43,921 bases of DNA from a candidate division WOR-3 bacterium. GTDB taxonomy: Bacteria; SDB-A. Made by a program: the position numbers and the translations under genes. The number at the start of each line of letters is the position of its first letter. The stretch's first letter is position 1. Where the stretch lies: positions 1 to 43,921 of the forward strand of contig JAFGSQ010000004.1 in the NCBI GenBank assembly GCA_016934535.1, read 5' to 3'. The notes beneath the pieces are model-generated. The model saw nothing but the letters and a program-made list of their open reading frames with translations, had not been told where the DNA came from and did not search any database. This document shows, piece after piece, positions 34,186 through 41,840 of the stretch.

Positions 34186-34607
34186 AATTCACCTTTCTCG
34201 ACCCGTCCGCTTTTCCTCCGGAATACAAAACGGATCAGGCGGCGGGAGCCGACCTGAGAAGCTGTGAAAATCTGCTCATCCCTTCAGGAAAATGGGCACA
34301 GGTGAGGACAGGCCTGGCTCTGGAGATACCGCCGGGTTTTCATGCTGAGATAAGACCTAGGTCCGGATTGGCTCTAAATAACGGCATAACTGTTTTGAAC
34401 TCGCCCGGAACGATAGACTCGGATTACAGGGGAGAAGTAAAAGTCATTCTCATAAATTTTTCCGACGAGGATTTTCAAGTCAAAAGAGGCGACAGAATAG
34501 CTCAAATGGTTATATCGGAATCACAAAAGGGAGTTTTCATCAGGTGCGATTCGCTGACATCGACAGGGAGGGGTGATGGCGGATTCGGCCACACGGGAAT
34601 CAACTGA
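34170..34607 (+). CDS. dut: dUTP diphosphatase (dUTPase), probable non-standard start
   Basis: Hydrolyses dUTP to dUMP and pyrophosphate. All five motifs of trimeric dUTPases are present in order: AGADLRS, RPRSGLAL, GTIDSDYRGEV, RGDRIAQMV and GRGDGGFGHTG. The first motif lies upstream of the earliest standard start codon (GTG at 34302), so translation must begin earlier. The frame is open from a TAA before 34161; the best candidate is an ATT at 34170, nine bases after AAAGG, giving QFEVKFTFLDPSAFPPEY and a 146-residue protein of exactly normal length. It would overlap the aminotransferase by 16 bases. The family call is certain, the start is inference. Confidence 0.88.
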   Translation: MQFEVKFTFLDPSAFPPEYKTDQAAGADLRSCENLLIPSGKWAQVRTGLALEIPPGFHAEIRPRSGLALNNGITVLNSPGTIDSDYRGEVKVILINFSDEDFQVKRGDRIAQMVISESQKGVFIRCDSLTSTGRGDGGFGHTGIN

Positions 34608-35640
34608 AAAAATAATTTTCAGCATCTGGCCCGGACTCGGTGACATTCTTTTTTCGACACCTTCACTGAGAATTTTAAGAAAAAAAAAACCTGAAGCCCG
34701 TATAACAGTAATCAGTCTTTGGGGAGGAGCAGGCAGAAAACTTCTCGAATTGAACCCTTACATAGACGATGTGATTTTTTCCGGTCCCAAAGAAATCTTT
34801 CAATTGGCAAAAAGGCTGAAAAGGGAGAATTTCGATCTAGGTATAGAGCAATCCTTTCCTGTTTGCTGGTTTTTCAAGCTTATAAACGTGAAAAAATCAG
34901 TCAGTTTTGCCGACAATTTATTCTGGTGGCTCGGACATTTTTCAGATAAAAAGAACGCGCTTCTGCACGCAAGTGAACAATACCTTCTCGCGATAGACAA
35001 GATAGACGGAAAAAAACTCAGAGACGGCAAGGGCTACGACCTTTTTCTGTCGGAAGACGAGAAAAACCGGGCAAAAGAAATTTTAAAGGATTTTGAAGGA
35101 AAAATAAAAATTGCTGTCCACCCCGGAGCGAGATGCAATAAAAATAAAAGATGGGACATAAATAAAATCATAGATGTTTTGCACAGAATCGCCGAAATGT
35201 ACGACTGCGTTATAATAACAATCGGCGGAGCCGAGGACAAAAAGAACGCTTCATTAATCGAATCGGCTCTAAAACACAAAAACGTAAATCTTGTAGGAAA
35301 AACAAATCTGCGCGAGACGGCGGCTGTTTTTTCCGAGTCCGATCTTTATTTGGGTCACGACTCCGGCCCAACGCACCTGGCTTCAATATTTTCACCTGTT
35401 GTGGCAATATTCGCCTCGTCAAATCCGGCGAATTTCAGGCCGCTGACTGAAAAAGCGGTGATAGTCAGACCCAAAACACGATGTTCGCCCTGTTTCCATT
35501 TTCCCGGTTACATGAGTATTTTTTGGGGTCTCAGGCTGAGATGGTTCAATTATTGTCCCGCCATGGACACCATAGGTGTGGAAGATGTAGTCACTGCGAT
35601 AAAGGAAGCACTTGAGAAATGGCCGAAAAACTCAAGATAG
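34576..35640 (+). CDS. Glycosyltransferase family 9 (heptosyltransferase-like)
   Basis: A 354-residue inverting GT-B enzyme of the ADP-heptose:LPS heptosyltransferase family. It has the N-terminal WPGLGDILFSTPSLRILRKK block, the AVHPGARCNKNKRW strand and the DSGPTHLAS signature near residue 260. Four cysteines in the C-terminal region (CSPCFHFPGYM and later YCPAM) match the family. The ATG at 34576 follows GGAGG by four bases; a GTG at 34573 is too close. It overlaps dut by 32 bases and the next gene by 22. Probably an inner-membrane-associated LPS core or glycolipid transferase; the sugar is unknown. Confidence 0.9.
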   Translation: MADSATRESTEKIIFSIWPGLGDILFSTPSLRILRKKKPEARITVISLWGGAGRKLLELNPYIDDVIFSGPKEIFQLAKRLKRENFDLGIEQSFPVCWFFKLINVKKSVSFADNLFWWLGHFSDKKNALLHASEQYLLAIDKIDGKKLRDGKGYDLFLSEDEKNRAKEILKDFEGKIKIAVHPGARCNKNKRWDINKIIDVLHRIAEMYDCVIITIGGAEDKKNASLIESALKHKNVNLVGKTNLRETAAVFSESDLYLGHDSGPTHLASIFSPVVAIFASSNPANFRPLTEKAVIVRPKTRCSPCFHFPGYMSIFWGLRLRWFNYCPAMDTIGVEDVVTAIKEALEKWPKNSR

Positions 35641-36473
35641 CATATTATCTGTGCTCAAAAACCGATCCCTGGATAATTGAAGCCGCGGTATCCGTTTTTG
35701 CAATATTTTTCGTTTTGTTCAACTCTAGAAAGAGAAACACGGTTAAAGACAATTTAAAAGCGATGGGTTTGAAACCCTGTAATCGGCTGGTCTACAAAAC
35801 TTTTTACAACATGATTTTCAACATTGTAATCTTTTTCAGAACTGTTGAAAAAGGGATGGACGAAGTTTTGTCCCGGACAAAAGTAGTCGGATTAAGGCAT
35901 TTAGATAAACTCCCGCAGGACAAAGGCTGTATTGTGATGACATGCCACTTGGGTTTATGGGACCTCGCGGCAAGGTTCCTCACTCATTACTTGGCCCGTA
36001 AAGTCTGCGCGGTCGCTGAATTCAAAAATGTCAGCCCCTTTCACTACGAACTCATGGAAAAAGTCAGAGGTTCGGGATCCGTAGAAATACTGCCTCTCGA
36101 AAGTCCTTCAACATCTTTGAAATTGGCAAAATTCGCGTTGAAGACTAAAGGAATAATCGCTTTGATAGGCGACAGGGACATTTCCGGAAGCGGAAAAGAG
36201 ACCCTTTTTTTCGGAAGAAAATCATTCCTGCCGAAAGGACCGGCTCATTTGGCCGCCCGCCTTGACATACCTGTATTTATAGGGTACCTTGTCAGAACGA
36301 AAGCTTGGAATTACAGAGCTTACATCTCGGAACCGTTCTTTATGGCAGACCGTCAATTCGGAATGGAAATTTTAGCTGAAATGTATTTTGAAAAAATAAA
36401 AATTAAATTGGAAAAAATAATAAGGGAAAATCCGGATCAGTGGATCATGTTTTACCCGCCGTGGATAAAATGA
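35619..36473 (+). CDS. Lysophospholipid/lipid A-type acyltransferase (LpxL/HtrB-like)
   Basis: A 284-residue membrane-bound acyltransferase that transfers an acyl chain to a glycolipid acceptor. The catalytic HX4D motif is HLGLWD with His110 and Asp115; an N-terminal hydrophobic helix (about residues 18-34) anchors it, and GDRDISGSGKETLFFGR followed by PKGPAHLAAR matches the acceptor-binding region of LpxL and of phosphatidylinositol-mannoside acyltransferases. It ends with an ATGA overlap on a GT4 glycosyltransferase. That acyltransferase-GT4 pairing also occurs in actinobacterial PIM clusters, but LpxL acting on lipid A or a related lipid is equally possible. Confidence 0.88.
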   Translation: MAEKLKIAYYLCSKTDPWIIEAAVSVFAIFFVLFNSRKRNTVKDNLKAMGLKPCNRLVYKTFYNMIFNIVIFFRTVEKGMDEVLSRTKVVGLRHLDKLPQDKGCIVMTCHLGLWDLAARFLTHYLARKVCAVAEFKNVSPFHYELMEKVRGSGSVEILPLESPSTSLKLAKFALKTKGIIALIGDRDISGSGKETLFFGRKSFLPKGPAHLAARLDIPVFIGYLVRTKAWNYRAYISEPFFMADRQFGMEILAEMYFEKIKIKLEKIIRENPDQWIMFYPPWIK

Positions 36474-37687
36474 GAAAAAAACTGAAAATTCTTATTCTTT
36501 CGGACGTATATTATCCCACTCCCGGCGGAGTCAGCGAGCACATATACAATTTCGCGAAAAACATGCGGCAAAGAGGCCACAAAGTCGTTATTGTTGCGCC
36601 GAAAGTCTCCCGCAAAAAATCCCCCGAACACGATTTTGACGTACTCAGAGCCGGAAAAGCCGTTCCGGTAAGAGCAAACAAAAGCGTTGCAAAGGTCACG
36701 GTAGGCGCGAGATTGTACTGGGAAGTAAAAGACATTGTCAGATCGGAAAACTGGGACATCATACACACTCACGGACCGTACGCTCCGGTCTTGCCGTATC
36801 TCGGTCAAAAATTCAACTGCAGGTCCGCTTTGCTGGGGGATCACGTAACGGCAAAAATCGCCACTTTTCACGCCAGCTACAGAAGAGTTTTGCCTTATGA
36901 AATATTTAAGGCTTTTCTGCAGAAGCCGTTTTCAAAAATAGACGGCCTCATAGCAGTCAGCGAAGAGGCAAAAGAAAGCGTAGAGAAATATCTTAAAGGA
37001 AATTTTAGGATAATTCCCAACGGGGTGGATTCGAATTATTTTAATCCTGACCTTCCGAGAGTGGATAAATTCAGTGAAAATGACTTCAACATATTTTTTG
37101 CCGGCAGGTTTGACCCGAGGAAGGGCGTCACTTATCTGGTCAAGGGTTTTTATTTCATATTGAAGTTTGTGCCAGATGCAAAGCTTTGGATTGGCGGCGG
37201 AGACAAGTACAGAAAACTCGGTCTGGACTTCATTATGTCGAGGCTCAAAGCTAAAAATCCCGTCATAGCCTCAAGGGTAGAATACCTCAAATTCATTCCT
37301 TACGCGGAATTACCACGGTATTTCGCCAGCGCCGACATATTCTGCTCGCCTGCTATAGGCGGAGAAAGTTTCGGCATAGTCCTCATAGAGGCAATGGCCT
37401 GCGGAACGCCTGTTGTCGCTTCGAACATAGCGGGATACAAAGAGGTGGTTTCGGATAACAAAGACGGATTGTTGTTCAAACCAAGAGACATAAAAGACCT
37501 GGCGAGAAAAGTTGTTACCCTTGCAAAAGACCGCCAATTGCGGAAAAAAATGGGTGAAAACGGAAGAAAAAAAGTGCTTGAAAAATATTCCTGGGACAAG
37601 GTGACAGACTCCATCGAGGATTACTATTACGAAGTGCTTGAAAAAAAATCAAATGAACAAAAATCGTGCCGCGGCGGCAATTCTTAG
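36470..37687 (+). CDS. Glycosyltransferase, GT4 family (PimA-like)
   Basis: A 405-residue retaining GT-B enzyme. The N-terminus has SDVYYPTPGGVSEHIYNFA, the glycine-rich acceptor loop of PimA/PimB-type mannosyltransferases, followed by HTHGPYAPVLP. The donor domain contains IPNGVDSNYFNP, AGRFDPRKG and the E-x7-E motif in GGESFGIVLIEAMACGTPVVAS. The chosen ATG at 36470 makes an ATGA overlap with the acyltransferase; the in-frame GTG at 36440 lies within the acyltransferase and is less likely. The 3' end overlaps the deacetylase by 35 bases. The linked acyltransferase and prenyltransferase suggest a lipid acceptor. Confidence 0.9.
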   Translation: MRKKLKILILSDVYYPTPGGVSEHIYNFAKNMRQRGHKVVIVAPKVSRKKSPEHDFDVLRAGKAVPVRANKSVAKVTVGARLYWEVKDIVRSENWDIIHTHGPYAPVLPYLGQKFNCRSALLGDHVTAKIATFHASYRRVLPYEIFKAFLQKPFSKIDGLIAVSEEAKESVEKYLKGNFRIIPNGVDSNYFNPDLPRVDKFSENDFNIFFAGRFDPRKGVTYLVKGFYFILKFVPDAKLWIGGGDKYRKLGLDFIMSRLKAKNPVIASRVEYLKFIPYAELPRYFASADIFCSPAIGGESFGIVLIEAMACGTPVVASNIAGYKEVVSDNKDGLLFKPRDIKDLARKVVTLAKDRQLRKKMGENGRKKVLEKYSWDKVTDSIEDYYYEVLEKKSNEQKSCRGGNS

Positions 37688-38513
37688 CGCCTCTTTTTCA
37701 TTATATCTGATGCGGAAAGGATTTTTTGATCCCAATTCATTGCCCGTTCTTCTTTATCATGACATCACTGATGAATTTTACTGGACTCTTTCAAGATCGA
37801 CGACTCGGATGTTTAAAAATCAAATGAAGCTTCTGGCGAATAAAAGTTACCATTTTGTACATCTGCGCCAAATATCCGCTCCAGTATCCGGCGAACCGAC
37901 TTTTTCAATAACTTTTGACGACGCTTTGATCTCTGTTGTCAAAAATGCCTTTCCTGTGCTCGAAGAGTGCGGATTCAAGGCTGCGGTTTTTGTCGTCACG
38001 GATTACGCAGGAAAATTGAGCGATTGGGACGTGAACTTGGGAGGTAAAGTTAAACGGCACATGAATTGGGACGAAATCGCTTTCCTCGCTGAAAATGGCT
38101 GGACCATAGGGTCCCACTCATGCACTCACAGGGACCTGACGAGACTGAGAGCAAACGAGATAAGCGAAGAAGCTGAAAGATCACGAGAGACTATTTTTGA
38201 AAAAACAGGAATAAAAACGTCATTTTTCAGTTATCCGTTCGGAAGGGCAAATTGTAAAATTTCAGAGATAATCCGGAAATCCGGATACGAGTGTGCGTTT
38301 TCGTCCTATTCTCCCGAAAACCCGCTTTTCGATCCGTTCAGAGCGGGGAGAAGGCCCGTTTATCTTTTCGACAGCGCTTATGACGTTCTTCGCAGGGTTG
38401 AAAGATCACGATGGAAAAATCTGCCGTACGATTTTGTCGGAAGGAACATAAATTTCTTTGCCGGCGGAGTGGGCATTTACAAAGAAAAAATAGAAAAATG
38501 CCTCAGGAACTGA
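37653..38513 (+). CDS. Polysaccharide deacetylase (NodB-like, CE4 family)
   Basis: A 286-residue carbohydrate esterase that removes N-acetyl or O-acetyl groups from sugars. A short hydrophobic segment near the N-terminus (AAAAILSASFSLYLM) may anchor it. Motif 1 is TFDDA with the two aspartates at about residues 89 and 90, motif 2 is SHSCTH with His155 and His159 as metal ligands, and motif 3 is SYPFGRAN. The aspartate of motif 1 is followed by Ala rather than the usual Gly. The start is uncertain: the ATG at 37653 or TTG at 37638, both inside the GT4 3' end. Confidence 0.87.
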   Translation: MNKNRAAAAILSASFSLYLMRKGFFDPNSLPVLLYHDITDEFYWTLSRSTTRMFKNQMKLLANKSYHFVHLRQISAPVSGEPTFSITFDDALISVVKNAFPVLEECGFKAAVFVVTDYAGKLSDWDVNLGGKVKRHMNWDEIAFLAENGWTIGSHSCTHRDLTRLRANEISEEAERSRETIFEKTGIKTSFFSYPFGRANCKISEIIRKSGYECAFSSYSPENPLFDPFRAGRRPVYLFDSAYDVLRRVERSRWKNLPYDFVGRNINFFAGGVGIYKEKIEKCLRN

Positions 38514-39502
38514 CCAGAGCTCCAAAAAGCTTTTTTGAAAAATTTTTGGACAGAATTTTTGTCATGAGAATTTTCATGCATTTTCCTTTTTCCGGTATAC
38601 TTATGCTCGGTTATCATTACGGGGTGCAGAGGGAAGGCGATGGAGGCTTTTGGGCGGTTTTTATTAAAGCCAACGCTTTCAACTGGAAAATACTTGTATC
38701 GTACCTGCTGTTTTATCTGTTGATGGGCGGGACGTACATAATAAATCAGATAGCCGATAAAAAATCGGATCTTATTAACAGAAAGAATTTTTTCGTCTCA
38801 GACGGGCACATTTCTACGTGGTCAGCTGTTTTTGAAGCCTCTGTAATTTATTTTATTGTTCTTTGTGCGGCCTTCTATTTCTCATTTGCACAAATTTTCG
38901 CGGGAGGAATGGCTTATTTTTATGTAATCCTGTCGTCAGTAGCCCTCGGGCTCATGTATTCAGTCAAACCTTTCAGGCTAAACGCGAGACCCGGGGCGGA
39001 TATGATTGCCAACGCCTTCGGGTACGGTTTTCTCAATCTCGCCGCAGGATTTCTGACCGTATCGCTTTTCGACGGTTTTCTTATAAAATCCGCAGTTCCT
39101 ATAGTTCTCATAGGTCTTGCGGGATTCGGATCTACTACAATAGCGGACATCGAAGGCGACAGAAAAGACGGCAAGAATTCAATAGGCGTTTTTCTGGGAG
39201 AAACCGGAACTTACATAATTTCCATAGTTCTTTATTGTGCCGCCCTCGTGATTTCAATTATTTTCAGAAACATTCCCTGTATTTTCGCCTCGGCGATCGC
39301 TATTCCGGCTCATTTATTCGGACTCTTAAAAAAAACAAAAAAATCAGCTCTCGTCACCATGCGGATAAGCAACGCCGGTCTTGTCCTGATTTCATTCGTT
39401 TTGTTTCCCGTCCTGACAGCGGCTTTTCTGACAGTTTTTACAATTACAAAAATATTCTATTTGAAAAGATTCGGCATTAATTACCCGTCGCTTACCAAAT
39501 GA
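38498..39502 (+). CDS. UbiA-family prenyltransferase
   Basis: An integral membrane enzyme of 334 residues with about eight hydrophobic helices. Both aspartate-rich Mg-prenyl diphosphate motifs are intact: N-x3-D-x3-D at NQIADKKSD (Asn83, Asp87, Asp91) and D-x3-D at DIEGD (Asp217, Asp221) followed by RKDGKNSIGV. Members attach prenyl chains to aromatic rings, haem or sugar phosphates (for example decaprenyl-phosphate phosphoribose synthesis). I prefer the ATG at 38498; the frame extends back to 38411, but that part is arginine-rich and lies inside the deacetylase. The 3' end overlaps the next gene as ATGA. Its place among glycolipid genes suggests a polyprenyl-linked sugar carrier. Confidence 0.88.
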   Translation: MPQELTRAPKSFFEKFLDRIFVMRIFMHFPFSGILMLGYHYGVQREGDGGFWAVFIKANAFNWKILVSYLLFYLLMGGTYIINQIADKKSDLINRKNFFVSDGHISTWSAVFEASVIYFIVLCAAFYFSFAQIFAGGMAYFYVILSSVALGLMYSVKPFRLNARPGADMIANAFGYGFLNLAAGFLTVSLFDGFLIKSAVPIVLIGLAGFGSTTIADIEGDRKDGKNSIGVFLGETGTYIISIVLYCAALVISIIFRNIPCIFASAIAIPAHLFGLLKKTKKSALVTMRISNAGLVLISFVLFPVLTAAFLTVFTITKIFYLKRFGINYPSLTK

Positions 39503-40467
39503 ACAACAGAAATGACAGAAAACTCGTTCTAAGAGAAGGAGGCATTTCAAAACGCCATGGATGGCCGTATCTGCTCGACATAGGCATGCACGTCGAAGCT
39601 GTGTTCGGCGAATTTACTGACGAGACGGACAAACATATCGACTCGTGCAGGGACTTGCTCGCTTTTAAAAAAAAGATTTTTCCTAAAATGATCAAAGAAG
39701 GAAACCTGCCAGTGACCCTTTCAAAAATTCTCGCGTATCAGACTCTTCATCACGTTATATACACCGAATTTGTAATAAATTTCACCAACGCGACACAGGA
39801 TCAGAAAAGTTTCGAAGACGTTATCACTTCATCTTATTACTCGCTGATGGAGGCGTCGGAAAGGACTGGCGGTTTTTTTTCAATAGTGCCCGAACTGGAC
39901 ACATCGGTCGAAGAAACTGTATTTTTAAGAGCTCTCGACTATGCTTGCGAAATTATGGATAAAGGCTGGATAAAAGGCTCGAGTTTAATTAGGAAAGGTG
40001 AATCATCAATAACTTCTTACGCCAAAAGGCTTTCAGAATCAGGACTTTTATTTGTTCTCGACTTCACGAGTAAAATCGAAAAAAGTAGATTTTTAGACGA
40101 AATACACATGGATGGAGTAAGAAGAATTCACTACAACGCCAGACTCGAAGATATTCTCGGAGATCTCAGGAAAAACAAAATAGCCGTTCAGATATCACCA
40201 GCGTCAGATCTCGCTTTTTTTTCGAATTTTTCCCTTGTCGATTATCCATTTGTCGAATACTTCAGAAAAGGGTACAAGACTGTAGTGTCGAGCGGTTATC
40301 CTGAACTGACAGACTCTTCGATAGAAAACGAGATAGTCCTCCTCAAATCCTCGTTCGGACTCTCGGTCGAAGAAATCACTTCCATCTCCAAACAAACCGC
40401 GAATTACGCTTTCTGCGGTAAAGGGGCTAAAGAATCCATACTTAATAAACTGAGTGAAATCAGTTAG
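39499..40467 (+). CDS. Divergent adenosine-deaminase-like protein, probably catalytically inactive
   Basis: A 322-residue cytoplasmic protein whose C-terminal half follows the order of adenosine deaminase blocks. RRIHYN at 208-213 corresponds to the RIGHG strand, QISPASDL at 231-238 to the ExCPxSN strand, and SSGYPEL at 264-270 to the NTDDP loop, then FGLSVEEITSI to the usual FGLS helix. The metal and catalytic residues look lost: the N-terminal HxH is HVE (His31 only), the HAGE block appears as DFTSKIEK, and the Asp of NTDDP is replaced by GYP. The protein is therefore likely a pseudoenzyme or one with a new activity. The start is ATG in an ATGA overlap with the prenyltransferase. The homology is my alignment by eye. 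Confidence 0.55.
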   Translation: MNNRNDRKLVLREGGISKRHGWPYLLDIGMHVEAVFGEFTDETDKHIDSCRDLLAFKKKIFPKMIKEGNLPVTLSKILAYQTLHHVIYTEFVINFTNATQDQKSFEDVITSSYYSLMEASERTGGFFSIVPELDTSVEETVFLRALDYACEIMDKGWIKGSSLIRKGESSITSYAKRLSESGLLFVLDFTSKIEKSRFLDEIHMDGVRRIHYNARLEDILGDLRKNKIAVQISPASDLAFFSNFSLVDYPFVEYFRKGYKTVVSSGYPELTDSSIENEIVLLKSSFGLSVEEITSISKQTANYAFCGKGAKESILNKLSEIS

Positions 40468-41788
40468 ATATACCGACTGTCTCTCCTCGGCATGGCTTGC
40501 TCACGTCAAATTTCTTTGAAAATTCTGATTTGAGACTGTCGAGGGCTGATTCGTCGCCGTGTACGAGAATAAGTTTTGACGGAGATATTTTTTCCACAAG
40601 TTCTATCAACTGTGTTTTGTCGGAATGAGAAGTTATTCTGAAGGATTTTATATTCGGGTTCAGTTTTGCGGCGTGATCGCCTTTTCCGTCCAGTTCTACG
40701 ATTTCGCCGATTTCTGAATTTAATATTTTGTGAGCAGGCGATTCGGGATCGATGTATCCTACGAAGAAAATGGCGTTTTCCTCCCTCTGCATTATTCTTT
40801 TCGCGAGTTTGTACGAAGGCGTTCCAGGAACGGCCATTCCGCTCGTCATAAGGAAAATCGCCGGACCGTATTCGAGGATTTTGTCTAAAGAAGTGTTTCC
40901 TCTGAGGTCAATTTCCACCGCGCTGTTTGTCCTGAACGAACCTCCCAGAAATCTCGAATATATTCTTTTTATCCTCTTGCCGAGACCTGCCAGAACTATG
41001 GGGACATAGGGAATTTTACCTTCCGACATGAGTTTGTCGCAGATGCATAAAATTTCCTGCGTTTTTCCGAGAGCGAAAGTGGGGCATAGGACGGATTGTC
41101 TTTCGAGAAGAATTTTTGACAATTCTGAGGCGAATATTTTTATCTCTTTGTTCCGTCTCGACGCGGCGTCGCTCTCCAGACCAAGAGTGCCTTCCATGAT
41201 CATGACGTCAGGCTTCAATGATTCGATTTCAGCAGAGGGTACAGTCAGCTGATCGAAAAGAGATATGTCACCCGTATAAAGGACGGACAGTTTCGGAGAT
41301 TCGATGAAAAAAGACCTGGCTCCGAGTATATGTCCGGCCGGATACGCGAAGATATTTACGTTGCCTCTGAGCCTGAGGCATTGCGATTTATTGAAAGGTT
41401 TTATGGACTTTACGGCTTTTTTTGCTTCTTTTTCAGTGAAAAAAGGTTCGGGAGAATTTTCAGGATCTTCGTAATAGCGTCTTTCCTGAACAGACGCCGA
41501 GTCTTCAAGCATGAATCTGCTTATGGCTATAGTCGGCTTACTCGCGTAAAACTGGATTTGTCTGTAAAATAGAGGCAGGGAACCAATATGGTCGAGATGT
41601 GAATGGGTTATCAAACCGACGTCGGGATAAGATGAGAAAAAATCTACTGCCGGAAGAGCTTCACTGCCTGTCTTTTTAGGGTGCATGCCGCAGTCGAGGA
41701 GAATGCCGGTTCCGTTGAGGGAAAGAAGAAAACAACTTGCTCCTATTTCGTTTCCGCTTCCGAATACTTTTAAGTAATCATTATCCAT
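40460..41788 (-). CDS. Metallo-beta-lactamase/beta-CASP RNA-processing-type nuclease
   Basis: A 442-residue beta-CASP hydrolase. The MBL core has THSHLDHIG with His62, His64, Asp66 and His67, a third ligand in PAGHILGA (His153) and Asp174 in YTGDIS. The beta-CASP cap follows, with TFALGKTQEIL, SGMAVPGTP and the C-terminal HSDKTQLIELV and LVHGDESA motifs containing the final histidines. This is the CPSF73/YSH1-like bacterial subgroup, usually annotated as RNA-specificity MBL proteins, acting as endo- or exoribonucleases. I prefer the ATG at 41788 to a TTG at 41815. Its 3' end overlaps the ADA-like gene by eight bases, convergent. Confidence 0.92.
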   Translation of the reverse strand: MDNDYLKVFGSGNEIGASCFLLSLNGTGILLDCGMHPKKTGSEALPAVDFFSSYPDVGLITHSHLDHIGSLPLFYRQIQFYASKPTIAISRFMLEDSASVQERRYYEDPENSPEPFFTEKEAKKAVKSIKPFNKSQCLRLRGNVNIFAYPAGHILGARSFFIESPKLSVLYTGDISLFDQLTVPSAEIESLKPDVMIMEGTLGLESDAASRRNKEIKIFASELSKILLERQSVLCPTFALGKTQEILCICDKLMSEGKIPYVPIVLAGLGKRIKRIYSRFLGGSFRTNSAVEIDLRGNTSLDKILEYGPAIFLMTSGMAVPGTPSYKLAKRIMQREENAIFFVGYIDPESPAHKILNSEIGEIVELDGKGDHAAKLNPNIKSFRITSHSDKTQLIELVEKISPSKLILVHGDESALDSLKSEFSKKFDVSKPCRGETVGISN

Positions 41789-41840
41789 GTTATTATTAAA
41801 AAGCCACGAGTTCAAAACATCAAGCTATTTTGGGAGGCAC

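Noticed and set aside
37638-37652. TTG start for the deaminase
   Set aside because: Possible, but the ATG five codons later is a better codon and no ribosome site favours the TTG.
38863-39480. 205-residue plus-strand frame inside the UbiA gene
   Set aside because: Arginine- and serine-rich out-of-frame reading of a membrane protein that has both intact active-site motifs.
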